Source: Verrucomicrobiota bacterium
Lineage (GTDB): Bacteria > Verrucomicrobiota > Verrucomicrobiia > Verrucomicrobiales > Verrucomicrobiaceae
DNA length: 64,000 nucleotides
Reading direction: 5' to 3'
Assembly (NCBI GenBank): GCA_017301975.1
Contig: JAFLEI010000024.1
Coordinates: forward strand, 41,141 to 105,140
Part shown: piece after piece, positions 22,818 through 30,603 of the stretch
Layout: each line of letters opens with the position of its first letter
Numbering within the stretch: the stretch's first letter is position 1
The notes under the pieces: model-generated
The model's database searches: none
What the model saw: only the letters and a program-made list of their open reading frames with translations
Told to the model about the DNA's origin: nothing
Translations under genes and position numbers: made by a program

Positions 22818-22969
22818 AGTCTTGAGTGAGGCGCTGTTGATGGCCTTCACCTGTCTTCTGCCGCGAACTCCCCCAAATTTGCCGATGCTTCTGAAAAAAA
22901 GTTTGAGACGACGGAAAATTCCGCCCGATTCTCGGCAGTAACTAAAAACGGAGAGCTTTTCTCAACCCG
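22818..22969. promoter_or_regulatory. Divergent intergenic region between the Ubl operon and the sigma-like operon
   Basis: About 150 bases separate the two divergent operons and must hold promoters for both. A GAGAGC/TTCTC hairpin-like sequence and GGAGAG occur shortly before the ATG at 22970. No clear sigma-70 -35/-10 pair was seen on either strand, which would fit use of an alternative sigma factor, but this is inference. Confidence 0.4.
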
Positions 22970-23602
22970 ATGAGTGCGCCCACAGATGACATTCCCCAGC
23001 AAATAAAACGAGAGCTTACCCAGGCGCTTTGGAACAAGCTTTTGCTATATGCAGACATCAGCATTCGCCAACACATCTGGCATGGTGTCTTGGGTGGCCT
23101 TCCGCTGCACGGGAAGTCGGCAGATGACTACCTGCAGGATGCGCTGATGAAGACATGGACCGGCAAACGTAAATGGAAGCCGACGAATTGCTCATTGGAG
23201 CAACATCTCAGGGGAGTGCTGGATAGCGACATTAATCATGACTCGATGCGTCCCATGAATCAGCGGATACTTCGCGAAGGGAGCTCAGACTGTGACGACT
23301 CTCAGGACTCGACATCTTTCTTCGATAGAATCGCCGCCGAAACCATCACCATCGAAGAGGTCGAGAAGTTGAAGGAATGGGACACAATGATTTTCGAGTT
23401 CTTGGAGGAACTCTCGGACGACAAGCCGGTCCAGCAATTGTTCGAGGCCATTTTCGACGGCACGATCAAGAGAGCCGATCAAGCAAAGGCACTTGGAGTG
23501 CTTGAGACTCAGATTGACGCATTCAAGAAGCGTCTATCCACACGAGTGAAAAATTTTATCACCAACCAAATTCAGAAACCCAAGGAGGTTCACCATGCCT
23601 GA
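22970..23602 (+). CDS. Sigma-factor-like protein
   Basis: A 210-aa protein whose layout resembles a diverged ECF/sigma-70-like factor. The N-terminal part has HGKSADDYLQDALMKTWTGKRKW and LEQHLRGVLDSDINHD, similar to region 2 helices. An acidic linker follows, then a C-terminal helical region (KRADQAKALGVLETQIDAFKKRLSTRVKNF) like region 4. It is divergent from the polyubiquitin-like operon and overlaps the next gene by 8 bases. It might drive expression of the Ubl operon or form part of the same system. Similarity is moderate, so an unrelated DNA-binding role is possible. Confidence 0.65.
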   Translation: MSAPTDDIPQQIKRELTQALWNKLLLYADISIRQHIWHGVLGGLPLHGKSADDYLQDALMKTWTGKRKWKPTNCSLEQHLRGVLDSDINHDSMRPMNQRILREGSSDCDDSQDSTSFFDRIAAETITIEEVEKLKEWDTMIFEFLEELSDDKPVQQLFEAIFDGTIKRADQAKALGVLETQIDAFKKRLSTRVKNFITNQIQKPKEVHHA

Positions 23603-24032
23603 CCAACCGCCATCACGAAATTCGGCGCATGTTCTGCGAGACTTGCATAGTTACATCGCTGAACCTGCACTTAACATAGATGCCCTCTCCGAGCAGCAAA
23701 TCGAAGCGGAACTCAAACGCCGTTCCATCTCACCACAGGCGTCATTCCGAGCTATTCATGAACTGCTTGATGATCATCTCGCAGCTTCAGAGCTAGCAGC
23801 AGCAAGGCAGAACCGCCTCACTCGATTGGAGGCGGTGAAGCCGACTGGCTCAATTTTGGCTGGGGTTCGTGAAAAAATTCACAATCTCATCCAGTCGCTC
23901 AGTCCACAAGTTGCCGGAGCATACTGGAGCAAGTTCGAGTCAGCTAGTGATGAGGAACTACAGACTCTCTATGACGACTTGATGGAACTTGGAGGCCACC
24001 CAGACAATACTGATGCCAATGGCGAAGCGTGA
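23595..24032 (+). CDS. Helical protein of unknown function
   Basis: A 145-aa soluble, mostly helical protein with no recognised domain. It starts at an ATG preceded by AAGGAGG, a strong ribosome binding site. Heptad-like stretches occur (ALSEQQIEAELKRRSISPQ, DDHLAASELAAARQNRL). It is translationally coupled on both sides: 8 bases of overlap with the sigma-like gene and about 20 with the metallopeptidase. The position between a transcription-factor-like protein and an ImmA/IrrE-type protease is where an anti-sigma factor or cleavable regulator might be expected; this is context only. Confidence 0.7.
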   Translation: MPDQPPSRNSAHVLRDLHSYIAEPALNIDALSEQQIEAELKRRSISPQASFRAIHELLDDHLAASELAAARQNRLTRLEAVKPTGSILAGVREKIHNLIQSLSPQVAGAYWSKFESASDEELQTLYDDLMELGGHPDNTDANGEA

Positions 24033-24798
24033 TCCAAACTTCATGCGCGCTCAGGGTGAGGCGTTTCGCTTGAACAAGAGGTTCGCCGGACGAAAGCCTG
24101 GCGCGCTGGATTTTGACGATGTTGCCATGGCGCTGGGTGTGCTTGTGATTCCGCATGGAGTAAGCGGGGCAGCAGCAAGTCTGGTTCGCGGAAAAGAAGG
24201 TGGAAGAATACGCCTCAATCCCAAAATTAAAGAGGAAGGAGCCCGCCGATTTGCCATTGGACATGAACTCGGCCACTGGCTGATCCACGAGACCGAGTCA
24301 CAGATGTTTGTCTGCTCCGCGACGGATTTGCGCGATTACCGAGATAGCCCCCTGGAGGCAGAGGCCAACCATTTCTCTTCTGAACTGCTAATGCCTACAG
24401 TATTGTTTAGGCCACTGATGGAGAAAGCTGAGCCTGATTTGAACTTGATCAAAGAATGGGCGTTGCTGTTTCGAGCATCTCTAACCGCCATGACACTTCG
24501 TTTCATGCGGGATTCCAAACACGATTGTATTGCGGCCAGCATCAAGAACGGTGTGGTTGACTGGTCGTGGAGAAAACCGGATGGCCGGAGGGTTTGGCTG
24601 CAAAGTAAGCAGCGAATTGAACCAGGCTCACTTGCTTGGGAATTGCACGAAGGACGCAGTGTCCCTGAAAAAATGGAGGTGGTTGATTCGACTTCGTGGT
24701 TTCGACATCTTCCATTTGAGTTCTCTGGCGAGGTCCAAGAGCAATCTTTTTATATGCCCAACTACAACACGATTTTCACGCTTTTGTGGATCTCGTGA
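24013..24798 (+). CDS. ImmA/IrrE-family zinc metallopeptidase
   Basis: A 261-aa zincin. The motif GHELGHWLIHE carries HExxH at residues 84-88, and EAEANHFSSELLMP supplies the downstream glutamate and the family hallmark. ImmA/IrrE proteases cleave regulators, for example phage repressors or DdrO, to switch on stress or mobile-element genes. As third gene of the operon divergent from the Ubl genes, it may cleave the sigma-like or the helical protein. ATG codons at 24013 and 24019 are equally plausible starts. It belongs with the sigma-like operon rather than the transfer block, which has its own promoter. Confidence 0.85.
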   Translation: MPMAKRDPNFMRAQGEAFRLNKRFAGRKPGALDFDDVAMALGVLVIPHGVSGAAASLVRGKEGGRIRLNPKIKEEGARRFAIGHELGHWLIHETESQMFVCSATDLRDYRDSPLEAEANHFSSELLMPTVLFRPLMEKAEPDLNLIKEWALLFRASLTAMTLRFMRDSKHDCIAASIKNGVVDWSWRKPDGRRVWLQSKQRIEPGSLAWELHEGRSVPEKMEVVDSTSWFRHLPFEFSGEVQEQSFYMPNYNTIFTLLWIS

Positions 24799-24818
24799 GG
24801 AATTGCTTTCACTCGTGC

Positions 24819-24911
24819 TATAATACCAACACCCTTCAGCCGCCGAAGCCAGTCGCTGATTACCCGCCGGGTTCGCCCACAATGCGTTTGCCCGGTGTCA
24901 TTGCCGGGCAA
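24819..24911 (+). promoter_or_regulatory. Extended -10 promoter and leader hairpin of the transfer block
   Basis: TGC then TATAAT (24819-24824) is an extended -10 without a good -35. Downstream, TTGCCCGG (24888-24895) and CCGGGCAA (24904-24911) form a perfect 8-bp stem with an 8-base loop and no T-run, so it is a structured leader rather than a terminator. It precedes the VirD4-like ATPase gene. Confidence 0.5.
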
Positions 24912-24993
24912 GCACCAACACACGAGGGGTGACTTTCCGTCCGGCGGATCAATTCATGGAGCGGCGGCTGGCCTGGGCGGCTTGAACACACAC

Positions 24994-26274
24994 ATGGGAG
25001 AACATGATCTTCACATCGGCATGAGACAGACGTGGGGCGGCAGTGAAGCGCCGTTCAGTTTTGAGTTGGGCGATACCCGCTACCACACCTACATCATCGG
25101 AAAAACGGGTTCGGGAAAGACGACGCTCTTGCGCAATCTCATCCTCCAGCTCATCCAGCAGGGTCATGGAGTCGGCCTCATCGACCCGCATGGCGATTTG
25201 GCGGAGGAATTGCTCGATCACATCCCGCCCGGGCGGGCCGAGCAGACAGTCTATTTCCACCCTGGCGATCTCGATCATCCCATCGGACTCAATTTGCTCT
25301 CCCAGACCACTCCCGAGGATCGCCATCTCGTGGCCTCCGGCATCGTGAGTGCCTTCAAAAGTCTCTGGCATGAAAGCTGGGGGCCTCGGCTCGAATACAT
25401 CCTGCACAACGCCATTTCCGCGCTGGCGCATTGCCCGAACACCTCCCTTCTCGGACTCAATCGCCTGCTCACCGACGCGGCCTATCGCCGCTGGGTGGTG
25501 AACCAGATCGACGATCCTTTCCTGCGCGACTTCTGGGAGAACGAATACGAAAGCTGGGATGCCCGCTTCCAGCGCGAGGCCATCGCCCCGATTCAGAACA
25601 AAGTTGGCCAGTTGCTCCTCTCTCCAGTCATCCGCAACATCATCGGTCAAGTGCGCAACAAGGTGAGCATTCCCTTTGTCATGGACGAAGGCCGCATCTT
25701 CATCGCCAACCTCTCCAAAGGGGAGATTGGCCACGACAAGTCCAACCTGCTCGGCTCCCTGCTCATTACGCAGTTCCAACTCGCCGCCATGGCCCGCAAC
25801 CGCCAGACCGAGAACCAGCGGCGCGATTTTTATCTCTTCGTCGATGAGTTCCAAAACTTCGCCACCGAGAGCTTCACATCCATCCTGGCCGAAGCGCGAA
25901 AATACCGGCTCAACCTCACGCTGAGTCACCAATACATCGCCCAACTCTCCCCCACTGTGCGGGAGGCCGTCTTTGGCAATGTCGGCACCCTCGTCTCCTT
26001 CCGCGTCGGCTTCGCGGATGCCGAGCACCTGCACGGCGAATTCGGCGAGGAGTTCCACGCGAGGCAGTTCGTCGATCTTCCGCGATACGAAACCCTCATC
26101 CGCAACCAATCCGCCGATGGCGCGATGCATTTCCAACGCACGCAGCTTTCTCCGCCCATCGAAACTCATGCGGGCCGTCGAGATCGCCTGCTCAAACGCT
26201 GCCGCGAGCGTTTCGCCACTCCGAGGAGCGAGGTCGAGAGCAAGCTGACGAGGTGGCTGAAGCAGCATCCATGA
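24994..26274 (+). CDS. VirD4/TraD/HerA-like DNA-transfer ATPase
   Basis: About 426 aa from the ATG at 24994; the frame is open from a GTG at 24895. Walker A GKTGSGKTT lies near residue 35 and Walker B LFVDEFQNF near 280, with IDPHGDLAEEL after the P-loop and the sensor-like LTLSHQYIAQL. These are shared with type IV coupling proteins and plasmid TraM-recognition/AAA-10 ATPases. No N-terminal membrane anchor is evident, so it may pump DNA as a soluble hexamer or pair with another membrane protein. It heads the block with ArdC-like, Replic_Relax and primase genes. A second, larger homologue lies at 53489. Confidence 0.88.
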   Translation: MGEHDLHIGMRQTWGGSEAPFSFELGDTRYHTYIIGKTGSGKTTLLRNLILQLIQQGHGVGLIDPHGDLAEELLDHIPPGRAEQTVYFHPGDLDHPIGLNLLSQTTPEDRHLVASGIVSAFKSLWHESWGPRLEYILHNAISALAHCPNTSLLGLNRLLTDAAYRRWVVNQIDDPFLRDFWENEYESWDARFQREAIAPIQNKVGQLLLSPVIRNIIGQVRNKVSIPFVMDEGRIFIANLSKGEIGHDKSNLLGSLLITQFQLAAMARNRQTENQRRDFYLFVDEFQNFATESFTSILAEARKYRLNLTLSHQYIAQLSPTVREAVFGNVGTLVSFRVGFADAEHLHGEFGEEFHARQFVDLPRYETLIRNQSADGAMHFQRTQLSPPIETHAGRRDRLLKRCRERFATPRSEVESKLTRWLKQHP

Positions 26275-26420
26275 CGGTGCATCCCTTGCGTGAGGACGCT
26301 GGGTTTTGGTATCCTGATTGGCAGAGCGCTCTGCGGCTCTTGGGTCCTGCGGTTGCCAGCCTGAAGCCTGCCTCACCTACGAGGTCGGCTTCTCCTGACA
26401 ACCTCAACTCCGAAGCCCCC

Positions 26421-27350
26421 ATGAGCACCGCAGAATCGCGCATAGATCCTTATCAAACCGTCACCCATCTCATCATCGAACATCTGGAACGCGGCGTCGT
26501 TCCCTGGCGCTGCCCCTGGCAGCGCGAAGTTGGTATCCCGCGCAACTTCCACACTGGCAAAACATACAACGGCATCAACGTGCTCCTGCTCGGTCTGCGG
26601 CACTTGCCCTCCCCCTACTGGCTGACATTTCGTCAGGCCCAGGAAAGAGGCGGTCATGTCCGCAAGGGCGAGCGTGGCGCACACGTCATCAAGGTCGGAG
26701 AATCAAAATCCTCGTCCGCCGAGGACAAGGACTCCGATGACCCGGCACAACCCCTGCGCAAACGACTCTTCCTCCGGGAATACACAGTCTTCAATGCCAC
26801 GCAGATCGAAGGCATCGAGTTCCCCGCAACACCGGGCATTCCGGCGCTTAGCCAGAATGAACGGATCGAAGCCGCCGATCAGGTCGTCGCCGAGATGCAG
26901 CTACCTCCCGTGATCCAGGATGGCTTGAGCACCGTGGCCTGCTACCGCATGGCAACAGACACGGTTCAAATGCCAGCCATCGCGTCGTTCGAGAGTGCCG
27001 AGGCTTACTACCTCACACTCTTCCACGAGTTGATTCACTCCAGCGGCCACCCAAAGCGGTTGAACCGCGAAAGTCTCATCAAGCATGACGGCTTCGGCGG
27101 GAAGGTCTATTCCCATGAAGAACTCGTCGCCGAGATGGGCGCTGCGTTTCTCGGTATGGAAACCCATATCGTGAGCGATACCCATGAGCAGTCCGCCGCC
27201 TACCTGCAAAGCTGGCTGGATGTCCTGCGTGTGAAGGAACACAAACGCTGGATCATCCTCGCCGCATCCCAGGCCAGTAAAGCTGCCAGCTTCATCCTCA
27301 ATCGTGCCGCACGTTCAACGGACGGAGCTGAAATTACGATGGCGGCATGA
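26421..27350 (+). CDS. ArdC-like anti-restriction/zincin protein
   Basis: A 309-aa protein with the ArdC architecture: an N-terminal ssDNA-binding-like domain (VTHLIIEHLERGVVPWRCPW, FHTGKTYNGINVLLLGL, ERGGHVRKGERGAHVI) and a C-terminal metallopeptidase domain with FHELIHSSGHPKRL (HExxH near residue 199) and EELVAEMGAAFL. ArdC of conjugative plasmids protects incoming DNA from restriction. The ATG at 26421 starts the conserved region; the open frame further upstream lacks similarity. An intrinsic terminator follows immediately, so the unit with the VirD4-like gene ends here. Confidence 0.9.
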   Translation: MSTAESRIDPYQTVTHLIIEHLERGVVPWRCPWQREVGIPRNFHTGKTYNGINVLLLGLRHLPSPYWLTFRQAQERGGHVRKGERGAHVIKVGESKSSSAEDKDSDDPAQPLRKRLFLREYTVFNATQIEGIEFPATPGIPALSQNERIEAADQVVAEMQLPPVIQDGLSTVACYRMATDTVQMPAIASFESAEAYYLTLFHELIHSSGHPKRLNRESLIKHDGFGGKVYSHEELVAEMGAAFLGMETHIVSDTHEQSAAYLQSWLDVLRVKEHKRWIILAASQASKAASFILNRAARSTDGAEITMAA

Positions 27351-27356
27351 AGCAAG

Positions 27357-27387
27357 AAGCCTCTCCACAACCTGGAGAGGCTTTATT
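27357..27387 (+). terminator. Intrinsic terminator after the ArdC-like gene
   Basis: AAGCCTCTCCA (27357-27367) pairs with TGGAGAGGCTT (27373-27383), an 11-bp perfect stem with a 5-base loop, followed by TATT. Confidence 0.75.
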
Positions 27388-27390
27388 CGT

Positions 27391-27398
27391 GATACAAT
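27391..27398 (+). promoter_or_regulatory. Extended -10 promoter of the Replic_Relax gene
   Basis: TGA then TACAAT (27393-27398) directly after the terminator and only six bases before the ATG at 27405, so the transcript would be leaderless or nearly so. The extended -10 form recurs at 24819 and 15135 in this element. Confidence 0.4.
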
Positions 27399-27404
27399 CT
27401 CTGC

Positions 27405-28334
27405 ATGACTGACAAACCGCAAACGCGGCTTCCGCGCTTCAAGCGCGATCCCGATAGCACAGGAGCGTTCCAAGTCACTCAGCGCGACATCGAAATCCTA
27501 CGCCATGTCGCGGAGCACCGCTTCATCCGCTCCGAGTGTATCATCAAACTCGTGGGCGGCAGCAAACAGCAACTCGTCCGTCGCTTGAACCTACTTTACC
27601 ATCATGGCTATCTGGATCGCCCAGGCTGCCAGCTCGACTACTACCATGAAGGCGGCTCCAAAAGCCTCGTATATGGCCTCGCCTCACGCGGCGCAGGCCG
27701 ACTTCGCCGCGACCTCGACATGCCCTTCGAGCGCATGGATTGGACGACTCGAAACAAAGGCGTTGGCCGTCTCTTCCTGGAGCACACCCTCATGGTCAGT
27801 GACTTCATGACCGCGCTCGAACTCGACTGCCGCCAGCGTCCTGATGTTCGTCTGCTTTTCGCTCACGAACTGCCTCAACCCAAAGGCCGAGAGAATCACC
27901 GTGAACCCTTTCGCTGGACGGTTGATCTCCCCGGCAAGCGTCGTGTCGGCGTGGTGCCCGACAAGGTCTTCGCGCTTGAGTTAGCGCATCCCGAAGGTCG
28001 CATCGAACGCACCCACTACTTCCTCGAAGCAGACCGTGGCACCATGCCTATCGAGCGGCATGATCTTCGGCAGAGCTGTGTGCTGAGAAAGCTGAAGTCT
28101 TATGAAGGAACGTATGCCACTGGCATCCATCGAACCAGACTCGGTGCAGAGCGATTTCGAGTGCTGATTGTCACACCGCAGACCACACGAGCGCAGAATA
28201 TCCGCGAGGCCGTTGCCGGCCTGGAGAAAGGTCGAAGGCTGTTTTGTGTGTTCAGCGATGATGGCTGGCGCGCTTGTGACGGCGTGCTTGATCTCGTCAC
28301 ACCACATTCGCCAGCAGGAGTCAACTCCCGGTGA
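27405..28334 (+). CDS. Replication-relaxation (Replic_Relax) family protein
   Basis: A 309-aa protein matching the Replic_Relax family of plasmids and ICEs. An N-terminal winged helix (TQRDIEILRHVAEHRFIRSE, QQLVRRLNLLYHHGYLDR) is followed by a mixed domain with FLEADRGTMPIERHDLRQS, LLFAHELPQP and VVPDKVFALEL, which has acidic residues resembling a nuclease-like core. Family members were linked to plasmid replication or mobilisation, but the mechanism is not established. In the absence of a recognisable relaxase, it is the best candidate in the element for a DNA-processing function in transfer. Confidence 0.85.
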   Translation: MTDKPQTRLPRFKRDPDSTGAFQVTQRDIEILRHVAEHRFIRSECIIKLVGGSKQQLVRRLNLLYHHGYLDRPGCQLDYYHEGGSKSLVYGLASRGAGRLRRDLDMPFERMDWTTRNKGVGRLFLEHTLMVSDFMTALELDCRQRPDVRLLFAHELPQPKGRENHREPFRWTVDLPGKRRVGVVPDKVFALELAHPEGRIERTHYFLEADRGTMPIERHDLRQSCVLRKLKSYEGTYATGIHRTRLGAERFRVLIVTPQTTRAQNIREAVAGLEKGRRLFCVFSDDGWRACDGVLDLVTPHSPAGVNSR

Positions 28335-28416
28335 ACCGAACTGATTGATACGATGGACTGCGGAGGTGTTTGCATCCTGCAAACGTCCCACAAACACCAA
28401 CACAAAGTTCATTATC

Positions 28417-29481
28417 ATGCCCAAACAATTCATTGATTTTGGAGCGGTCAAAGCCGCTGTGTCGTTTCAACAGGTGCTTGAGCACTACGGCTTCACCGCC
28501 GGAATGAAAAGCACTCGCCATGGCGACGGCCTCGACGGCCCTTGCCCTATTCACCCAGAAGCCTCCGGGAAAGACACTTTCAAAGTGACGCTCTCGAAGA
28601 ACTGCTGGTTCTGTCATCTCTCCACATGCAAATGCGGAGGCAATCATCTCGACTTCGTCGCTAAGATGGAGAATTGCGATGCACACGAGGCCGCGTTGAA
28701 GCTGGATCAGTGGTTCAACCTCGGACTCGCTGGCAAATCGGACACACCTCCGCCGCGTCAGCAGCAAAGCCAGGCAACGTCAAACGCTCGTCCATGGTCT
28801 GGTTCACCACCCGCTCATGGAAACAGCACACAACCCTCACGGGTTGTGGAGACACCTGAGCCAGCGGAGGAACCTGGCGACAATCAACCTCTCAGCTTCA
28901 AGCTTGAGAATCTGAAAACAGATCATGGGTATCTGGACGAGCGAGGACTCACCTCGGCAACGGTGGCGGAGTTTGGACTCGGTTTTTGCGCCAAGGGCAC
29001 TATGTCCGGGCGCATTGTCATCCCGATCAACAACAAGGATGGCGAACTCGTGGGCTACGCCGGACGCTGGCCTGGGCAACCGCCCGAGGATCGACCGAAA
29101 TACAAGCTGCCGAACGGCTTCCGAAAAAGCACCGAGGTTTTCAATCTCGACCGCGCTTCCAAGGAGGAAAAGGGGCTGCCGTTGATCGTCGTCGAAGGAT
29201 TCTTTGATGTCATCAAGCTCTGGCAGCTTGGTTTTCACCGGGTGGTTTCCATCATGGGGAGTTCCCTCTCCATGGCACAGGAAGCCGCCCTCGTGGAGGC
29301 TTCTGAAGGCAGGGCGGGCATCATCCTGATGTTCGATGAGGACGAAGCTGGACGCATGGGCCGTGAAAAGGCCCTCGTAAAGCTGGCGAAGCGGTTGTTT
29401 GTCCGGGTCGTGCCCCTTCCTCAAGAAGGAGCACAGCCTGATCACCTGACCGAGAACGAGCTTCACGCTCTGCTGGACTGA
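28417..29481 (+). CDS. DnaG-like primase (CHC2 zinc finger plus Toprim)
   Basis: A 354-aa primase. The N-terminal CHC2-type zinc finger has GPCPIHPE, then CWFCHLSTCKCGGNHLDFV. A flexible Q/S/P-rich linker is followed by the primase catalytic core: LGFCAKGTMSGRIVIPINN, GYAGRWPG, Toprim LIVVEGFFDVIKLWQLGF, and LMFDEDEAGRMGREKA for the metal-binding DxD-type motif. It lacks the DnaB-binding C-terminal domain of chromosomal DnaG (about 600 aa). It probably primes replication or complementary-strand synthesis after transfer. The ATG at 28417 is chosen over upstream in-frame codons because the conserved FIDFGAVKAAV begins right after it. Confidence 0.9.
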   Translation: MPKQFIDFGAVKAAVSFQQVLEHYGFTAGMKSTRHGDGLDGPCPIHPEASGKDTFKVTLSKNCWFCHLSTCKCGGNHLDFVAKMENCDAHEAALKLDQWFNLGLAGKSDTPPPRQQQSQATSNARPWSGSPPAHGNSTQPSRVVETPEPAEEPGDNQPLSFKLENLKTDHGYLDERGLTSATVAEFGLGFCAKGTMSGRIVIPINNKDGELVGYAGRWPGQPPEDRPKYKLPNGFRKSTEVFNLDRASKEEKGLPLIVVEGFFDVIKLWQLGFHRVVSIMGSSLSMAQEAALVEASEGRAGIILMFDEDEAGRMGREKALVKLAKRLFVRVVPLPQEGAQPDHLTENELHALLD

Positions 29482-29506
29482 GAACCCATGACTGAAGACC
29501 ATCACC

Positions 29507-29794
29507 ATGTTCATTCTCTACCCGCAGGCCGCCCGGTTTCCACTGGGCCAGCTCTTTGCCACTCCTGGTGTTCTCGCCGAGGTGTCTGCTACGGACATCT
29601 CATCTGCCCTCGCCCGTCATGCGATGGCCGACTGGGGCGAACTTACGCAGGAGGACATCGTCGAGAACAATCGCGCCTTGGAGGAAGGCAGCAGGCTTTT
29701 CTCAGCCTACCGCTCCACCTCCCGAGTGAAGTTCTGGATCATCACGGAATGGGATCGTTCCGTCACCACGGTGCTTCTCCCTTCGGAATACTGA
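29507..29794 (+). CDS. Small conserved plasmid-type protein
   Basis: A 95-aa protein of a small family common in plasmids and ICEs; the ending KFWIITEWDRSVTTVLLPSEY and the DWGELTQEDIVENNRAL segment are its typical features. The function is unknown; homologues are sometimes labelled by proximity as restriction-modification related, which the sequence does not support. It closes the replication/transfer block, 25 bases after the primase, and is followed by a strong terminator. Confidence 0.82.
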   Translation: MFILYPQAARFPLGQLFATPGVLAEVSATDISSALARHAMADWGELTQEDIVENNRALEEGSRLFSAYRSTSRVKFWIITEWDRSVTTVLLPSEY

Positions 29795-29841
29795 GCGGGA
29801 ACCGAAACCGCAGGCGACCATCTCATCGCATGACAAAACAA

Positions 29842-29874
29842 CCCCGCCCGGAGTCAAACCGGGCGGGGCTTTTC
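29842..29874 (+). terminator. Intrinsic terminator (bidirectional position)
   Basis: CCCCGCCCGG (29842-29851) and CCGGGCGGGG (29859-29868), 10-bp perfect stem, 7-base loop, then CTTTT. It lies between the small plasmid protein and the convergent small gene at 29881-30039. Confidence 0.75.
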
Positions 29875-29880
29875 ATCGTA

Positions 29881-30039
29881 TCAGCCTTGCATCATGATCT
29901 CTTCCGTTTGAGTCTTGATGATCGCTTTCGCCGGCAACAACGCCACTTGTTGGCCTTCGTAATGAACTTCATCGCCTACTTCAATTTTATGCCTGCCCTG
30001 TAGCCTACGCCGTTCGGAATAAAGTCCCACCTTGACCAT
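29881..30039 (-). CDS. Small hypothetical protein
   Basis: A 52-codon minus-strand frame (MVKVGLYSERRRLQGRHKI onward, ending TEEIMMQG) that is beta-rich and well balanced (GDEVHYEGQQVALLPAKAII), more like a real small protein than antisense noise. The frame stays open upstream to 30348, but the upstream part is Arg/His/Gln-rich shadow of the divergent metal gene. No family recognised. It ends just before the terminator at 29842-29874. Confidence 0.45.
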   Translation of the reverse strand: MVKVGLYSERRRLQGRHKIEVGDEVHYEGQQVALLPAKAIIKTQTEEIMMQG

Positions 30040-30075
30040 CTCATGTTGTCGGCGAGTCTTGCCGCCTCTTCTCCA

Positions 30076-30477
30076 ATGAAACGCTTCTGGCAAATCCTCG
30101 CACTTCTGCTGCTGGCCTTGATGGTCCCGGCTTCGATGTGCTGCTATGGGGCGGATGGTTGCAAGGCGGATGTTTGCTGCTCCGAGGACAGCCACGGGCA
30201 TGAAGGCCACGAAGGAGGTGAGCATCACGCTCCCGTCTCCTGCCCCAGCGATACGATCTCCCACAGCCAGGTTCCCGCACCGACCATACTGCCTGCGATG
30301 CAGATGGTGGAGCTGGTGGCCTTGATTCAGGCGATAATCCTTGTTCAAGATGAACTCACCACGGCTACGGAGTCTTCCGAGCTGCTAGTGACCACGGCAC
30401 CGCCAGAGTTGCGAGCGACATGGCATTTCACGCAACGCACAGCGCTGCCTGTGCGCGCGCCTTCGATCCAGGCTTAA
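30076..30477 (+). CDS. Small secreted Cys/His-rich protein, metal-efflux associated
   Basis: 133 aa from the ATG at 30076: a Sec signal or lipoprotein-like leader (KRFWQILALLLLALMVPASM), then a Cys/His-rich stretch (CCYGADGCKADVCCSEDSHG, HEGHEGGEHH) suited to metal binding. The remainder is less conserved. It precedes a CzcC/CusC-type outer-membrane gene, like the small periplasmic metal proteins found ahead of RND operons. The protein at 44816, in front of the second efflux operon, has a comparable layout. Confidence 0.7.
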   Translation: MKRFWQILALLLLALMVPASMCCYGADGCKADVCCSEDSHGHEGHEGGEHHAPVSCPSDTISHSQVPAPTILPAMQMVELVALIQAIILVQDELTTATESSELLVTTAPPELRATWHFTQRTALPVRAPSIQA

Positions 30478-30603
30478 AGCTCCGTGCGCTGATCCGCCCA
30501 TGATGGCGGTGACATCTACGCAGGAGCTACCCACCACGACCGCTCATCCAGCGGCATCGTGGGCTTGTCGTGCCTCCGTCCAAACTCGAACCCCTTTTTC
30601 ATT

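Noticed and set aside
24949..26376. 475-codon open frame on the minus strand
   Set aside because: Antisense of the VirD4-like ATPase; low-complexity charged composition.
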